Assembly: GCA_032100225.1 (NCBI GenBank)
Contig: DAMDJY010000006.1
Location: 1 to 39,615 of the forward strand
Origin: Mobilicoccus sp032100225
GTDB lineage: Bacteria; Actinomycetota; Actinomycetes; Actinomycetales; Dermatophilaceae
Direction of reading: 5' to 3'
DNA: 39,615 nt
Below the pieces are notes generated by a model that was given only the letters and a program-made list of their open reading frames with translations, did no database searches and was not told the DNA's origin. Positions 24,775-31,625 of the stretch are shown here, piece after piece; within the stretch, counting starts at the first letter, position 1, and the number at the start of each line of letters is the position of its first letter. The position numbers were made by a program, and so were the translations under genes.

Positions 24775-24870
24775 CACAGCGACACCGCGCACCCGGAGAT
24801 CGGGTCGCGCGGTCTCGTGTGATCGCAGTGTCGTGTGATCGCAGTGTCGTGCGGTTGTGGTGTCGCTGTG
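24775..24870. repeat. Inverted and tandem repeats between uidA and the GPH transporter gene
   Basis: cacagcgacacc (24775-24786) and ggtgtcgctgtg (24859-24870) form a perfect 12-bp inverted repeat. Inside are a small hairpin (acccg-gagat-cgggt) and a perfect 16-bp tandem duplication tcgtgtgatcgcagtg (24815-24830 and 24831-24846). It may attenuate or process the uidA-uidB mRNA. Confidence 0.6.
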
Positions 24871-24885
24871 GGGCCGCGCAGCTCG

Positions 24886-26496
24886 TCAGTGCTGGAAGCG
24901 CTCCGAGGTCCAGCGGGCGCGGAGGTAATGAGCAGCAGCCTTGGGTTGGCGGTCGCGGGTGAACACGCCCTTCTTGTTTCCGCCGACGCGCATGGTCCCG
25001 GATTTGGTGGCGAAATCGGCGAAGTTCCAGACCTGTTCGCCCAAGACGGCATCGATGCTGTCGAAGACGCGGTGATTCATGTCGAGATATTCGACCTGGT
25101 ATTCCTCTGACCACGGCTGAGCCGGCAATTGGTGCAATCCGGGCATGGTGTCGGCGCCGTACTCGGTGATGAGGATCGGCTTGCCGTCACCCGCCCACGC
25201 GGTCAACTCTTCGGTGAAGGCGATCTCGGCGCTGGGCAGATCACCGGCGAACACGTACCAGCCGTAATACCGGTTGAGCATGAGCACGTCGGCGAACTTC
25301 GACACGCGGCACTGTCCGTGCGGCGCGAGCATCACGTTGACAAAGCCGACCGGCCGCGTCGGATCGGCCTCACGGGCCACATCGAACAGCGGCTCGAAGT
25401 ACTTCTCGGCCGCCTCCGTCTCCGATTCTGGCTCGTTCGCGATCGACCAGAGCACGACACTCGGGTGGTTCTTGTCGCGGGCGATCAGATCGCGGATGAC
25501 CTGCGCGTGAACCGCCTGCGTCTCGTCGTTGATCGTCTCGGGCGAGAAGGTCGTGTACCCCTGACCGCCGAAGATGCCGCCGCCCAGACCCATGTTCATG
25601 CCGACGGCCGGAGTCTCGTCGATGACGACGATGCCCGCCCGGTCGGCGTAGTCCATGACGTCTTCGCTGTACGGGTAGTGCGAGGTGCGCGGACTGTTGG
25701 CACCCACCCACGTCAGCAGGTTGAAGTAGCGCACCATGAACGCGTCGATGTGCCCCTTGCCGACCGTCTCGTGGTCTTCATGCATGCCGAATCCGGTGAA
25801 GTAGAACGGCTCTCCGTTGATGAGAAAGCGCGTCCCGTCGACGGCGACCGTGCGCACGCCCACCTTCTGGGTGATCTCGTCGAGGACTCGACCGTCGACA
25901 CCGTCGGCGCCTGCAGGGTCATCAGTGCTGTCGACGAGCTGCACGACGAGCGTGTAGAGGTACCCCGCGCCGGGCTGCCAGAGCGTGACGTCCTCAACCG
26001 TCAACGTGCCCTGGGCGCCGGCCCCTGTGGCGACGACCTCTCCGTGTGCATCCTTGAGCTGCACGCGAACCCGCTCGCCGTCGGCCTCTCCTGCGCCCGC
26101 GAGGACGGCGTCGTAGCCCACCTGGCCAGTGCTGCCCGAGTAGTCCGTCGTCACCGTGACGTCCTCGATCCGCGCCTGCGGCGTCGCGCACAGCCAGACG
26201 CTGCGGTGCAGGCCCGCATAGTTGAAGAAGTCGTGCCAGTAGATCTGCTTGGGTCCGCTCGGGGAGTCCTCGATGACGCCCGGCGGGATCGTCTGGAACG
26301 ACAGGCGGTTGTCGACACAGATGGTGACCAGCGCCTCCTGACCCGCGACGACCTGCTCGGTGATATCCACCTCGAACGGCAGACACCCGCCTGANNNNNN
26401 NNNNCCTCGACCCCGTCCACCCACATCCAGGACGAAATCCCAGATGCCGTCGATGTTCGTGCGTTCACGGGTGGCCGTGTCCAGGGGACGAATCAC
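24886..26496 (-). CDS. uidA: Beta-glucuronidase (GH2), with an assembly gap in the N-terminal domain
   Basis: Strong GH2 similarity along the whole length. Visible motifs are FYFTGFGMHED, the acid/base Glu in WSIANEPES (codon 25432-25434), the nucleophile Glu in ITEYGADT (25162-25164) and VGGNKKGVFTRDRQP, the Asn-x-Lys motif that holds the glucuronate carboxylate and separates glucuronidases from galactosidases. The GTG start at 26496 follows TTGAGGAG. Ten Ns at 26395-26404 replace sequence: the protein jumps from the equivalent of about residue 30 to about residue 108 of E. coli UidA, so roughly 235 bp are missing. It frees sugars from glucuronides, and the next gene would import them. Confidence 0.92.
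   Translation of the reverse strand: MIRPLDTATRERTNIDGIWDFVLDVGGRGRXXXXSGGCLPFEVDITEQVVAGQEALVTICVDNRLSFQTIPPGVIEDSPSGPKQIYWHDFFNYAGLHRSVWLCATPQARIEDVTVTTDYSGSTGQVGYDAVLAGAGEADGERVRVQLKDAHGEVVATGAGAQGTLTVEDVTLWQPGAGYLYTLVVQLVDSTDDPAGADGVDGRVLDEITQKVGVRTVAVDGTRFLINGEPFYFTGFGMHEDHETVGKGHIDAFMVRYFNLLTWVGANSPRTSHYPYSEDVMDYADRAGIVVIDETPAVGMNMGLGGGIFGGQGYTTFSPETINDETQAVHAQVIRDLIARDKNHPSVVLWSIANEPESETEAAEKYFEPLFDVAREADPTRPVGFVNVMLAPHGQCRVSKFADVLMLNRYYGWYVFAGDLPSAEIAFTEELTAWAGDGKPILITEYGADTMPGLHQLPAQPWSEEYQVEYLDMNHRVFDSIDAVLGEQVWNFADFATKSGTMRVGGNKKGVFTRDRQPKAAAHYLRARWTSERFQH
26395..26404. other. Run of 10 Ns (scaffold gap)
   Basis: A placeholder inside uidA. Comparison with the known E. coli protein suggests that about 235 bp are absent, so ten is not the true gap size. 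Confidence 0.95.
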
Positions 26497-26564
26497 GTGT
26501 GCTCCTCAAGGTGGTTAGGCCAAGTCCTACCGATCTGCCTGGCCGGAATGAAGGGGGTGCCGCC

Positions 26565-26584
26565 TGTTGCCACGTGTTGCCACG
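26565..26584 (-). promoter_or_regulatory. Tandem 10-bp repeat upstream of uidA, possible operator
   Basis: tgttgccacg occurs twice back to back, one helical turn apart, 69-88 bp upstream of the uidA start. It could bind a regulator of the glucuronide genes, but no regulator gene is nearby. It directly adjoins the terminator of the kinase gene. Confidence 0.35.
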
Positions 26585-26604
26585 GCCCCTGTCGCCGCAG
26601 GGGC
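26585..26604. terminator. Terminator hairpin after the P-loop kinase gene
   Basis: gcccctg / caggggc with a 6-base loop, just after the stop at 26611. It separates the kinase pair from uidA. Confidence 0.55.
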
Positions 26605-26610
26605 TGCGCG

Positions 26611-27234
26611 TCAGGCCAGGAGAAGACGCGCGTCCGCTCGTTCGGCGGTGGCCTCGATGAGCTGGGCGTTGCGTTCGTCGTTCTCCTCGGCCCACCGGCG
26701 CGCCGCCCCCGGTGACTTGCCGAACCGCTCGTGGCGCGCGATGAGCCGGGCGAGACGCACCTGGGGGTCGAGGTCGAGAAACCACGTCTCGTCGAGGCAG
26801 GCGAAAACCAGTGGCCAGGCTCCCGTCTCGGCGAGGAGGTAGTTGCCCTCGGTGATCACCAGCGGAACTGACGCCTCTACCCGGATCGCACCGGCGATCG
26901 GCTCCTCGAGGTCTCGCTCGAAGGCGGGCGCGTACACGACCTCGCCCTCACGCTGATCGACCAGCCGCCGCAGTAACGCCGCATACCCGGCGTCGTCGAA
27001 GGTCTGCGGCGCACCTTTGACGTCGGCCAGCCCCAGAGCGACGAGTTGCCTTGCGGCCAGGTGGAATCCATCCATCGGCACGACCACGGCGCCGGCACCC
27101 AGGTCGTCGGCGAAGCGCTCGGCCAGGGTGGACTTGCCCGCCCCCGGAGCGCCCGTGATGCCGAGCAGCCTGCGACCGCCCGAGTCTGCCAGTTCGCGCG
27201 CCCGCTGGAGAAGGTCGTCGTACGTGGTGGTCAT
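26611..27234 (-). CDS. Nucleoside/nucleotide kinase-family P-loop protein
   Basis: A 207-residue soluble kinase with Walker A GAPGAGKST (28-36), VVVPMDGFHLA (acceptor and Mg2+ region), FERDLEEPIAGAI, a Walker-B-like strand VPLVITEGNYLL and a lid region with RLIARHERFGKSP. This is the uridine kinase/pantothenate kinase-like group often found beside sugar-use genes. The ATG at 27234 overlaps the PfkB gene stop as ATGA, so both kinases are made together. The substrate is not certain; a sugar or nucleoside linked to the PfkB product is likely. Confidence 0.85.
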   Translation of the reverse strand: MTTTYDDLLQRARELADSGGRRLLGITGAPGAGKSTLAERFADDLGAGAVVVPMDGFHLAARQLVALGLADVKGAPQTFDDAGYAALLRRLVDQREGEVVYAPAFERDLEEPIAGAIRVEASVPLVITEGNYLLAETGAWPLVFACLDETWFLDLDPQVRLARLIARHERFGKSPGAARRWAEENDERNAQLIEATAERADARLLLA

Positions 27235-28113
27235 CGCGCCATCGTCTCCCGTGCGAACTCGGGTGCGCGGTCGAGCCAAGCCCGCGGGCCACGCACTTCG
27301 CAGGAACGTGCTGCCACCGCCGCGGCGACCCCCAGCGGATCCTCGACACCGGTCGCGAGCGCCCAGGCATACGCGCCGTGCAACGCGTCCCCCGCGCCGA
27401 GGGTGTCGACCGCCTCGACCTGCGGCGAGATTGTGATGCCTCGAGTCTCCGCGTCACTCGACCGGGCGATCCAGGTGATGGGGTCTGCTCCGGCGGTGAT
27501 CGCGACGAAGGCGCTGTCAGCGCCAGTGTCGATGCGGGTGCCGAGTCGCTCCAGCCGCTCGGAGGTCGATTCGTCGCGTCCGTCGAGTCGAAACGCTGCC
27601 GGCGCGAGCACATGGGTGCACGTCGGCAGCAGCTCGCTCATGTGCGGCTTCCACCGCCCGGCGCCGAGCACCCGAGGAATGCCGGCGTTCCTGCCGTGGG
27701 TCAGGGCGGCCGCCGCCAGGTCCGGGTGGTGGCCGTCGATGAGCACGACATCAGCGGACGGCATCTCGGGCACCTCGCCCACGGCAGCGGTGGTGGCGGT
27801 GGCATCGAGGCCGACGACCCGGCGGGTTCCGTCCGCCTCGACGGTGATGCTCGACACCGGCGGTGTCGACGAGGCGCACACCGCACGTGGCGAGGTCGGC
27901 GCGGACCAGGTCGGCAGCTGGGCCGAAGCCGACGCGCGTGACGAGAACGGCGTCACCACCGAGGGCGGCGAAGGTCACCGCGGCGTTGAGTGCCGGACCT
28001 CCCGCCGCGAGCAATTGCCAGGTGGCCGTGACCTTCTCGTCCGGCCCCGGTGCTCTTTCGCCGTGGCTCACGACGTCGAGCGTCGCCAACCCGACGAACA
28101 GTCCACGCGTCAT
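27231..28113 (-). pseudogene. PfkB-family carbohydrate kinase with a frameshift
   Basis: The first about 85 residues from the ATG at 28113 (MTRGLFVGLATLDVV..., AAGGPALNAAVTFAALGG) and the last about 205 residues (VSSITVEADGTRRVVGLDA... to VDTLGAGDALHGAYAW, the PfkB signature with the catalytic Asp) are in different frames. Adding one base at about 27856-27862 would join them as VDTPPVSSITVE. The break lies in the short palindrome tcgacaccggcggtgtcga, where a base could be lost in nature or in sequencing. TAGGGT lies six bases before the ATG, so the gene is leaderless. Ribokinase-family members phosphorylate sugars such as 2-keto-3-deoxygluconate, which would suit glucuronate breakdown (inference). 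Confidence 0.8.
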
Positions 28114-28119
28114 GAACCC

Positions 28120-28125
28120 ACCCTA
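28120..28125 (-). promoter_or_regulatory. -10 box of the PfkB gene (leaderless)
   Basis: TAGGGT on the minus strand, six bases, then ATG at 28113. The -35 region would fall within the left arm of element E2. Confidence 0.55.
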
Positions 28126-28135
28126 GGCAGCCCCG

Positions 28136-28248
28136 ACCTCAAGAACGACACACGTCGATCCATGTCGCTGACGGGGCGTATCTCATCGCCGCAGGTCAGC
28201 AGCGTGAGTCGAGAAAGGCCGCGCATCGATGTGTGTCGTTCTTGAGGT
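28136..28248 (+). repeat. Inverted-repeat element E2 (arm type A, 113 bp)
   Basis: The arms (28136-28159 and 28225-28248) are the same as those of E1, with one change (a to g in the left arm) that leaves a G-U pair on the plus strand. The 65-bp interior is unlike that of E1 except for gCAGGTCAgc (motif 28192-28198), which again stands exactly 26 nt before the right arm. Like E1 it lies between two divergent leaderless promoters. Confidence 0.85.
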
Positions 28249-28288
28249 TGCCGGGCGCGCCCCTTGCCAGAGTCCCGGGTCGGCGCGA

Positions 28289-28294
28289 GAGAAT
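28289..28294 (+). promoter_or_regulatory. -10 box of the oxidoreductase gene (leaderless)
   Basis: GAGAAT, six bases, then ATG at 28301. TTGCCA at 28264-28269 is a possible -35 with a 19-base spacer. Confidence 0.45.
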
Positions 28295-28300
28295 CCGGGC

Positions 28301-29242
28301 ATGCGCGCTGCTGTGATCGACCGCTTCGGCGGCCCTGAAGAGTTCCGAATCGTCGACGACTTTCCGACGCCCATCGCGGGCGACGGCGATGTCGTCGTGC
28401 GGGTGCACGCCGCGGGGGTGAACCCGTTGGACTACAAGATCCGCGACGGCTCCTCCGGCAAGGCCGCCCACCTGAGGGACGAGGACTTCCCCTTCGTCCT
28501 GGGCCGCGAGTGCGCAGGCGTCGTGGCCGAGGTCGGTGCGGGTGTCGACGCCCTGCGCCCCGGCGACCGGGTCTTCGGCATGGCGCCGCTCGACCACGAC
28601 GGCCACTGCTACGCCGAATTCGTCTCCCTGCCCGCCACCGCACTGGGCCGTTCACCCGAGGGCGTCGACGACACGACCCTCGCCGGCCTCTCCCTCACCG
28701 GCCTGACCGCCTGGACCGCCGTGCACGACCTCGCCCAGGTCACAGCCGACGACGTCGTGCTGGTCCACGGTGGCGGTGGCGGAGTCGGATTCATCGCCCT
28801 GCAGCTGGCCGTCGCTGCGGGTGCCACGGTGTACGCGACCGCGTCGGCGCGGCACGCCCAGCGCATCACTGCAGCTGGGGCCACGCATATCGACTACGCC
28901 GAGCAGGACTTTCGCGAGGCCACGCCCCGCCCGAGCGTCATCATCGACTGCGTCTACTTCGGCACCTACGAGCCGTCGATGGACCACCTCGCCGAGGGCG
29001 GACGTCTGGTGCTTCTGCCGTCCCTCGCCGACCTGGAGCCGGCCAAGGCCCGCGGTATCAACGCGATGATCCCCACCATCGCGGCCGACCGCGGACGCAT
29101 CGAGGCGCTGGCCGGCCGGCTGGCCGACGGCACCCTGTCGCTGCCGATCGCACAGACGCTGCCACTGTCCGAGGTCGCCCAGGCGCACCGGATCCTCGAA
29201 GAGGGGCATGCCCCGGGCAAACTCGTCCTCACCGTCGAGTGA
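28301..29242 (+). CDS. NADP-dependent oxidoreductase (zinc-independent MDR, quinone oxidoreductase-like)
   Basis: A 313-residue enzyme of the medium-chain dehydrogenase/reductase superfamily. The GroES-like domain includes HAAGVNPLDYKIRDG and FVLGRECAGVVAEVG; the Rossmann domain has LVHGGGGGVGFIALQLA (NADP binding). The cysteine and histidine zinc ligands of alcohol dehydrogenases are absent, which fits quinone oxidoreductases and enoyl reductases. The ATG at 28301 is supported by GAGAAT six bases upstream. The stop overlaps the TRIC channel gene at GTGA. The substrate is probably a quinone or other electrophilic enone. Confidence 0.9.
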   Translation: MRAAVIDRFGGPEEFRIVDDFPTPIAGDGDVVVRVHAAGVNPLDYKIRDGSSGKAAHLRDEDFPFVLGRECAGVVAEVGAGVDALRPGDRVFGMAPLDHDGHCYAEFVSLPATALGRSPEGVDDTTLAGLSLTGLTAWTAVHDLAQVTADDVVLVHGGGGGVGFIALQLAVAAGATVYATASARHAQRITAAGATHIDYAEQDFREATPRPSVIIDCVYFGTYEPSMDHLAEGGRLVLLPSLADLEPAKARGINAMIPTIAADRGRIEALAGRLADGTLSLPIAQTLPLSEVAQAHRILEEGHAPGKLVLTVE

Positions 29243-29883
29243 GTCTGCTCACCGCGGTCGACCTGCTTGGCGTCCTGAGTTTCGCCCTGTCCGGATGCCT
29301 CCTGGCCTCGAGCAAACGGTTCGACATCCTCGGATCACTGCTGCTCGGCGGCCTGGTGGGCCTCGGCGGCGGGATCACGCGCGACATCATCATCGGCGCC
29401 GATCTGCCTGCGGCGTTCGCCCGGCCGGACTACCTCGCGATGCCCGTGCTGGCGGTGCTTGTCGTACGAGCGGGGCTCACCACCCCCGGTCGGTTTCGGC
29501 GCACCCTGTTGTTGTTCGACACGGGCGGCCTGGCGTTGTTCTGCGTTAGTGGAACGCTCATCGCGCTGGCGGCCGGGCTCAATCCGCTCGGCGCCGCGTT
29601 GATGGGCGTGACGACGGCTTGCGGCGGTGGACTCCTGCGCGATGTCGTCGCCAACGAGGTGCCATCCCTGATCAGACGCGACAGCGGCCTCTACGCCGTG
29701 CCCGCGGCGGTGGGCGCGGGACTCGTCTCGCTGGCCGCCCAGACGGGGTACAACCCCGGCCACCGGGTGGGCCCGGTGGAGATCGGCGTCATCGTGTTCG
29801 TCTTCGTGTTCCGGCTGGTGGCGCTCAAACGCCAGTGGCGCCTGCCCGCAGCAGGTCCGGCAGCAACCCCTCGCTCTGAATGA
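29239..29883 (+). CDS. TRIC-family (UPF0126/YadS) cation channel protein
   Basis: A 214-residue protein with seven predicted helices in two related halves. Each half carries the TRIC signature GGGxxRD: GGLVGLGGGITRDIIIG in the first and TTACGGGLLRDVVANEVPS in the second. Bacterial TRIC proteins form trimeric monovalent-cation channels. The GTG at 29239 overlaps the preceding stop (GTGA). The stop codon lies inside the left arm of element E4, so the last codons (SE and the stop) are part of the inverted repeat. Confidence 0.9.
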   Translation: MSLLTAVDLLGVLSFALSGCLLASSKRFDILGSLLLGGLVGLGGGITRDIIIGADLPAAFARPDYLAMPVLAVLVVRAGLTTPGRFRRTLLLFDTGGLALFCVSGTLIALAAGLNPLGAALMGVTTACGGGLLRDVVANEVPSLIRRDSGLYAVPAAVGAGLVSLAAQTGYNPGHRVGPVEIGVIVFVFVFRLVALKRQWRLPAAGPAATPRSE

Positions 29884-29977
29884 CGACCAGAAGTTTCGGG
29901 AGCCGGTGGCACTAGGCCGTTGACCTGGGGTTTCCGCGAGCACCAGATCGAGGCCCGCACTTCTGGTCGTCATTCAG
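29876..29977 (-). repeat. Inverted-repeat element E4 (arm type C, 102 bp)
   Basis: A perfect 19-bp inverted repeat (ctgaatgacgaccagaagt, 29876-29894, with 29959-29977) encloses 64 bp that carry CAGGTCA on the minus strand (29937-29931). Arm composition (47% G+C) and overall length match E1-E3, but the arm sequence is different again. The left arm covers the end of the TRIC gene. There is no U tract after the stem. Confidence 0.8.
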
Positions 29978-30075
29978 CGGGGCAGAACGCGAGACGGCGA
30001 GGCTGCACCCGACGGCGGGTCCGTTTCGACTGCCTGGGAGCGATCCAGCGGTGGACGGGAGGGCGGGAGAACGAA

Positions 30076-30657
30076 TCAGAGGCGGTACTGAGCCCGCTCG
30101 CCACCGATGAGCTTGGGGCGGCTGCGTACGGCAGTGACGCGGGCGGCGCCGACCTCACGGGTGGGCAGGCGGACGGGGATCTGCACGAACTTCACGTGCA
30201 TCGCCACCTCGGTGTCGCCGATGTCGAGGCCCGCGTCCGCGACGACGTGCTCGACCATCACGGGGTCCTCATTGGCCACGAACGCGGCGCGGCACACAGC
30301 CCCGCCGGCCTGGAGGGCGGGCACGACGCTGACGACCTCGAGCCGTTCGCGGCGCGCATACTCGCGGTCGACCACGAGCGAGCGGTTGATGTGCTCGCAC
30401 CCTTGCACCGCGAGATGGACCCCGCGTTCGAGAACGACGGGCCGGATCCCCGCGATGACGGCCTGGCCGACCTCGTCGCTGCCGGCCTTGCCGATGCGCC
30501 CACCGCGCACTTCGCTACTGCTGCAACCGAGGACGACGAGCCCACCCTCGGGCACGGACGCGATGTCGAGCAGCTCGCGCATCGCCTGAGCAGATTGCTC
30601 ACGCACAGTGTCGAGGTCGAGTTCATCGGTGAGGGCGGGTGCAGAGGTGTCGTTCAC
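30076..30657 (-). CDS. UPF0340 (YwlG, DUF436) family protein
   Basis: A 193-residue protein matching the YwlG/UPF0340 family, with GGLVVLGCSSSEVRGGRIG, VQGCEHINRSLVVDRE and GLDIGDTEVAMHVKFVQIPVR. No function is established; some relatives are annotated as thiamine-phosphate-related on context alone. Conserved Cys, Glu and His suggest a ligand or metal site. The GTG at 30657 is preceded by CAGACT and six bases, a leaderless arrangement; a GTG eight codons earlier (30681) is the alternative. It is convergent with the TRIC gene and divergent from the membrane protein gene. Confidence 0.85.
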   Translation of the reverse strand: MNDTSAPALTDELDLDTVREQSAQAMRELLDIASVPEGGLVVLGCSSSEVRGGRIGKAGSDEVGQAVIAGIRPVVLERGVHLAVQGCEHINRSLVVDREYARRERLEVVSVVPALQAGGAVCRAAFVANEDPVMVEHVVADAGLDIGDTEVAMHVKFVQIPVRLPTREVGAARVTAVRSRPKLIGGERAQYRL

Positions 30658-30781
30658 CCCTCCAGTCTGCGAGGACGACACAGGCTGCGCCAGGTATCGA
30701 CGAGAGAAACTACTTTCCAGACAGGCAAATAGTCGCTACGGTGAAGCCATCGACCGACAGCACCGAGTCAGGGAGCACGTC

Positions 30782-31234
30782 ATGAGCAGCAACGATTCAC
30801 ACCTCGATTCACACCTCACACCTGAGGATGCACGAGCCGCGCTCGACCGGGCCGCCGGCATCAAGGTCACCAGTGATCGAGACATCCGTGTCCTGACGCG
30901 CGTCGCCGTGGGACTCGGCATCACCATGGGGCTGGTCCTCATCCTCATCAAGGCGGCGAGCAACGACAACGCCGTCCTGGGCATCGGTATGGCCGTGTAC
31001 CTCCTCGCCATCCTGGCGCTCGTGTTCTACAACAGCCGGGTCAAGTCCGCGCCACGGGGCTACGGCTTGCGATACGGGCTCGGTGTCGGCGGATCGTCGC
31101 TCATCTACAGCGTCGGGGTGTACCTCGTGTCGGCCTTGGGTGTGTCCTGGCCGGTGACCCTCGGGATCGCCGTGTTGACGGCGATGCCCCTCGTCGTGGC
31201 TGCCTCCTCGATCGCGGCGTTGGTGAAGAAGTGA
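30782..31234 (+). CDS. Small membrane protein paired with an HTH regulator
   Basis: A 150-residue protein with a hydrophilic N-terminus of about 38 residues (SHLTPEDARAALDRAAGIKVTSDRD) and four predicted helices (VAVGLGITMGLVLILI, GIGMAVYLLAILALVFY, SLIYSVGVYLVSALG, LGIAVLTAMPLVVAASSIAAL). The ATG at 30782 follows GGGAG at good spacing, and TACGGT at about 30735 may be the -10 box. No family function is known to me. Its stop overlaps the following regulator gene as GTGA, and such pairs recur in actinobacteria. The regulator probably controls this gene, which is inference. Confidence 0.8.
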   Translation: MSSNDSHLDSHLTPEDARAALDRAAGIKVTSDRDIRVLTRVAVGLGITMGLVLILIKAASNDNAVLGIGMAVYLLAILALVFYNSRVKSAPRGYGLRYGLGVGGSSLIYSVGVYLVSALGVSWPVTLGIAVLTAMPLVVAASSIAALVKK

Positions 31235-31533
31235 CTCTCGAACACGCGCGTCACCGGCTCGACGACGTCATTCACGCGCCCGTGCGGTTCAGCATCGTCG
31301 CCGCGCTGGCCACGGTCGAGCAGGCGGACTTCGCGACCATCCGCGACACCGTCGAGATCAGCGACTCGGTGCTGTCCAAGCAGGCCACGGCGCTCGAGGC
31401 GGCGGGCTACGTGAAGATCAAGAAGGGGTACGTCGGCAAGCGTCCGCGCACCTGGTTGTCGCTGACCAAAGAGGGACGCGCCGCATTCCAGAACCACCTC
31501 GCCGCGTTGCGCGCCATCGCCGAGGGCATCTGA
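31231..31533 (+). CDS. Winged-helix transcriptional regulator (HTH_34/MarR-like)
   Basis: A 100-residue one-domain DNA-binding protein. A recognition region (VEISDSVLSKQATALEAAGYVKIKKGYVGKRPRTWLSLTKEG) shows the helix-turn-helix and beta-wing of the ArsR/MarR-like HTH_34 group. There is no effector domain or metal-binding cysteines. It starts with the GTG at 31231, overlapping the membrane protein gene's stop. A 13-bp tandem duplication covers its stop codon (31521-31546). Confidence 0.88.
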   Translation: MTLEHARHRLDDVIHAPVRFSIVAALATVEQADFATIRDTVEISDSVLSKQATALEAAGYVKIKKGYVGKRPRTWLSLTKEGRAAFQNHLAALRAIAEGI

Positions 31534-31546
31534 CGAGGGCATCTGA
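31521..31546 (+). repeat. 13-bp tandem duplication at a stop codon
   Basis: cgagggcatctga occurs twice in a row (31521-31533, 31534-31546). The first copy ends in the regulator's stop; the second is just beyond it, so the protein end is unchanged. It looks like a recent slippage event. Confidence 0.7.
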
Positions 31547-31613
31547 CGAGGTCGAATCCGGGGCCGCACCAAGGATTCACCTCCCCATATGCGTTGCGGA
31601 GCACGGGGCGGGT

Positions 31614-31619
31614 GACAAT
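31614..31619 (+). promoter_or_regulatory. -10 box of the HAD-IIA gene (leaderless)
   Basis: GACAAT, six bases, then ATG at 31626. Confidence 0.55.
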
Positions 31620-31625
31620 CGGTCC

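Noticed and set aside
29239..29883. Reading the TRIC gene frame back to 28510 as one long protein
   Set aside because: The upstream part is an alternative frame of the oxidoreductase gene. The GTG at 29239 with GTGA overlap gives the right length for the family.
6007..29977. Integron attC sites, retron msr/msd or IS200/IS605 ends as an explanation for the repeat elements
   Set aside because: No integrase, reverse transcriptase or transposase gene is in the window, the attC core triplets are absent, and no cassette array is seen.
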